Notes under the pieces: generated by a model | The model's input: the letters and a program-made list of their open reading frames with translations, nothing else | Database searches by the model: none | What the model was told of the DNA's origin: nothing | Position numbers and translations under genes: made by a program | NCBI RefSeq assembly: GCF_000016505.1 | Contig: NC_009706.1 | Coordinates: forward strand, 2,108,001 to 2,172,000 | Length of the DNA: 64,000 nucleotides | Source of the DNA: Clostridium kluyveri DSM 555 | Lineage (GTDB): Bacteria > Bacillota > Clostridia > Clostridiales > Clostridiaceae | Direction: 5' to 3' | Part shown: positions 62,016 to 64,000 of the stretch, one piece after another | Layout of the letters: every line of letters begins with the position of its first letter | Numbering within the stretch: position 1 is the stretch's first letter

Positions 62016-62363
62016 TTAATCCTCTGACTCTTCTACCAACTCTGCATAGTGGGCAGATGCTTCTTCAAATTCCTTATCCTCTGGTATAATAAGTTCTTCC
62101 CCATTGTCTCCCATCTCTACTTTAAATAAATATACAGAATTATTTTCAGGATTTTGAACTAAAACATACTGATTATCTTTATATTCAAATTCATCAATTA
62201 TTTCACAAGAAACTAAATTTCCATTTTCATCTTCTAAATCCACCACGAGATTTTCATGTTCTCCACAATCGCAGCCACAATCACAATCATGTTCATGTTC
62301 ATGCTCTCCACAATTTTCTTCTTTAGAATCGCAGCCGCAGCTATTTAAATTTTCATTATCCAT
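62016..62363 (-). CDS. DUF1292 protein with Cys/His-rich N-terminal extension
   Basis: A 115-residue acidic protein. Residues about 38-105 are a DUF1292 domain (VVDLEDENGNLVSCEIIDEF, YVLVQNPENNSVYLFKV), a small domain common in Firmicutes, of unknown function. The first 37 residues contain seven Cys and four His in closely spaced pairs (SCGCD, EHEHEHDCDCGCDCGEHE), a likely metal-binding segment that ordinary DUF1292 proteins lack. The start overlaps a possible leader frame at 62356-62439. Confidence 0.82.
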   Translation of the reverse strand: MDNENLNSCGCDSKEENCGEHEHEHDCDCGCDCGEHENLVVDLEDENGNLVSCEIIDEFEYKDNQYVLVQNPENNSVYLFKVEMGDNGEELIIPEDKEFEEASAHYAELVEESED

Positions 62364-62439
62364 AAAGTCTACCTGATTTACTTTTTAGCACAATTATGTT
62401 AAAAATTAGAATATTTTTTGCGCACAGTCTATCAGGAAT
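62356..62439 (-). CDS. Possible 27-residue leader peptide with an ATT start
   Basis: A very strong ribosome site, AGGAGGTG (62443-62450), has no ATG, GTG or TTG after it. An ATT at proper spacing opens a 27-codon frame (PDRLCAKNILIF and onward), whose TAA overlaps the start of the DUF1292 gene. ATT is a rare start codon, so this may instead be a decayed gene. Coupling to the DUF1292 gene is possible. Confidence 0.25.
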   Translation of the reverse strand: MPDRLCAKNILIFNIIVLKSKSGRLYG

Positions 62440-62523
62440 CTTCACCTCCTTTTACTATTATGTTCTAATTTTAACCTTAATTGCACTATAATAAAAGTAT
62501 TTTTAAAAAATATTTTTAAATTT

Positions 62524-62557
62524 AAAAAATGCCGGACTATAAGTCCAGCATTTTTTT
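62524..62557 (-). terminator. Terminator of the pyruvate:ferredoxin oxidoreductase gene
   Basis: The stem AAATGC-GGACT with AGTCC-GCATTT (62524-62557) ends in a T run on the minus strand, five bases after the nifJ stop. Confidence 0.8.
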
Positions 62558-62562
62558 ATATA

Positions 62563-64000
62563 TTATATTTCATTTGCCAGTTTTTCATAACCTGCAATTC
62601 TGTCAAAGGCATCTTTTTTAGTCTTTTCAAATAATTGTTCTGCTGTTTCTGGGAATTGTTTAGCAAGGGAAGAATATCTAACTTCGCCCATTAGGAATTC
62701 CTTAAAGTCTGAGGTTGGTTTTTTAGAATCCAAACTAAAGGATTTTTTACCCTGTTCCTTCAATTCTGGGTTGTATCTGTATAGTGCCCAATATCCAGAC
62801 TCAACAGCTTTCTTAGATTCATTCTGACTTCTACCCATTCCATCTCTTAATCCATGGTTTATACATGGTGCATAAGCTACTATAAGTGATGGTCCTTTGT
62901 AAGCTTCTGCTTCCTGGATAGCTTTTAATGTCTGATTTTTATCTGCTCCCATGGCAATTTGTGCTACATAAACATATCCATAAGTCATAGCCATCATTCC
63001 AAGGTCTTTCTTCTTGGTTTTCTTGCCGCTGGCAGCAAATTTAGCCACTGCAGCTGTAGGAGTTGCTTTTGAAGATTGTCCACCTGTATTTGAATAAACT
63101 TCTGTATCAAGTACAAGTACATTCACATCTTCCCCAGATGCCAGAACATGATCCAATCCACCGTAGCCTATATCATAAGCCCATCCGTCTCCACCGAACA
63201 TCCAATGGGATCTCTTAATTAGAAAATCCTTATTTTCATATATTTCATTTAATAATGCATCTTCTTTTTTCTCATTTTCCAGTAATTCTATTATTTTATC
63301 CGCTCTTTCTCTGGTATCTTTTCCATTATCTGTATTTTCAAGCCAGTCTTCAAAAGCAGCTTTAAGTTCTGTGCTTAAATTACCTTTTAATGCTTCTTTG
63401 ATATTTAATGCAACCTTATCTCTTACCTGTTTAACTGCAAGGAACATTCCAAGTCCGTATTCAGCATTGTCTTCAAATAAAGAATTACCCCAGGATGGTC
63501 CATGTCCTCTGTGATTTTTTGTATAAGGAGTAGCCGGAGCTGATGCACCCCAAATTGATGAACATCCTGTAGCATTTGCTATCATCATTGTATCCCCAAA
63601 CAATTGAGTTACAAGTTTTACATATGGAGTTTCTCCACATCCTGCACAAGCCCCGGAGAACTCAAGAAGTGGTTTTTCAAACTGACTTCCCTTTACGCTG
63701 AATTTATTAAGAGGATTTTCCTTGTAAGACACAGACATTGCATAATCCCAGGCATCTGTTCTATTTAATTGTGTATCTATAGGCTTCATAACAAGAGCCT
63801 TTTCCTTTGCAGGACATATATCCGCACAGTTTCCACATCCTGTACAATCAAGAGGTGAAACGGCTATGGTAAAGTTTAATCCTTTTGCTCCAGAAGCAGC
63901 CTTGGATTCAAAACCTACTGGTGCCTTAGCCAATTCCTCTGCATTTGTAAGAACAGGTCTTATAGCTGCATGAGGACATACAAAGGAACATTGATTACAT
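62563..64000 (-). CDS. nifJ: Pyruvate:ferredoxin (flavodoxin) oxidoreductase, C-terminal part
   Basis: The gene enters from beyond the right edge; the frame is open through base 64000, where it reads CNQCSFVCPHAAIRP, part of a [4Fe-4S] site. The second cluster motif is CTGCGNCADICPAKEK. The TPP domain has CAGCGETPYVKL, ATGCSSIWG, GDGWAYDIGYGGLDHV and NTGGQSSKATP. The enzyme oxidises pyruvate to acetyl-CoA and CO2 and reduces ferredoxin, which is central to clostridial anaerobic metabolism. An internal Met codon at 63933 is not the start. Confidence 0.96.
   Translation of the reverse strand, partial: CNQCSFVCPHAAIRPVLTNAEELAKAPVGFESKAASGAKGLNFTIAVSPLDCTGCGNCADICPAKEKALVMKPIDTQLNRTDAWDYAMSVSYKENPLNKFSVKGSQFEKPLLEFSGACAGCGETPYVKLVTQLFGDTMMIANATGCSSIWGASAPATPYTKNHRGHGPSWGNSLFEDNAEYGLGMFLAVKQVRDKVALNIKEALKGNLSTELKAAFEDWLENTDNGKDTRERADKIIELLENEKKEDALLNEIYENKDFLIKRSHWMFGGDGWAYDIGYGGLDHVLASGEDVNVLVLDTEVYSNTGGQSSKATPTAAVAKFAASGKKTKKKDLGMMAMTYGYVYVAQIAMGADKNQTLKAIQEAEAYKGPSLIVAYAPCINHGLRDGMGRSQNESKKAVESGYWALYRYNPELKEQGKKSFSLDSKKPTSDFKEFLMGEVRYSSLAKQFPETAEQLFEKTKKDAFDRIAGYEKLANEI

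Overview
The window is AT-rich, Gram-positive DNA. It is most consistent with a motile, anaerobic Clostridium (sensu stricto). The grounds are strong AGGAGG-type ribosome sites, a fliW-csrA pair, fliY with cheC and cheD, Maf-type flagellin glycosylation genes beside the flagellin gene, and a pyruvate:ferredoxin oxidoreductase. The species cannot be fixed from the sequence alone. I saw no rRNA, tRNA, CRISPR array or known riboswitch.

Layout. (1) 1-5.7 kb holds the end of a GntR/FCD regulator, a transposase fragment, an ATPase/PD-(D/E)XK protein, a YefM-YoeB toxin-antitoxin pair, two MntA-HepT (nucleotidyltransferase-HEPN) pairs and a broken Rpn-type nuclease gene. (2) 5.8-9.3 kb encodes two secreted proteins sharing an SbsA-like Ig domain, one with eight leucine-rich repeats. 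(3) 9.35-14.5 kb is a decayed region. It has an IS256-family element killed by one amber codon, a truncated Rpn gene, a collapsed second copy of region 1, and a secreted protein of unknown function. (4) 14.5-18.1 kb holds a sugar-nucleotide epimerase, a dead gene, and a second, multiply damaged IS256-family element inserted at the end of a YjfB-like motility gene. (5) 18.1-38.4 kb is a flagellin-glycosylation island on the minus strand. (6) 38.5-49.2 kb is the late flagellar set: flagellin, a FliT-like gene, fliD, fliS, flaG, csrA, fliW, flgL, flgK, flgN, flgM. (7) 49.3-61.0 kb is a fliY-fliM-chemotaxis operon headed by fapA and a class IV PLP enzyme. (8) 61.3-64 kb holds a HAD phosphatase, a DUF1292 protein and the 3' part of nifJ.

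How it fits together. Five sites of the form TAAA-N15-NNCGATAA (one ends TTT), all with exactly 15-base spacing, lie upstream of flgM, flagellin, the maf/glycosylation operon, the DUF8042/yjfB pair and the isolated epimerase. This joins the sugar genes and the filament genes in one sigma-28 regulon, gated by FlgM. The flagellin leader carries a hairpin presenting TGGA plus a GGA in the Shine-Dalgarno sequence, the arrangement expected for repression by CsrA; csrA and its antagonist fliW lie about 4-5 kb upstream. The island encodes a nonulosonate-type synthase, a cytidylyltransferase/PseG-like fusion, a CapD/PseB-like dehydratase, UDP-glucuronate enzymes, three methyltransferase genes, a radical SAM enzyme, a TPP enzyme, an SDR and an ATP-grasp ligase. 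I infer an elaborately methylated and acylated or branched flagellin sugar.

The most unusual signals are five. They are the TPP-SDR-ATP-grasp-radical SAM block in the glycosylation operon; the sigma-28/CsrA wiring; a five-copy inverted-repeat family confined to the late flagellar operon, one copy abutting a four-helix-bundle gene and encoding its last codons; the collapsed duplicate of the toxin-antitoxin/nuclease region with microhomology at both deletion joints; and a metal-binding N-terminal extension on the DUF1292 protein.
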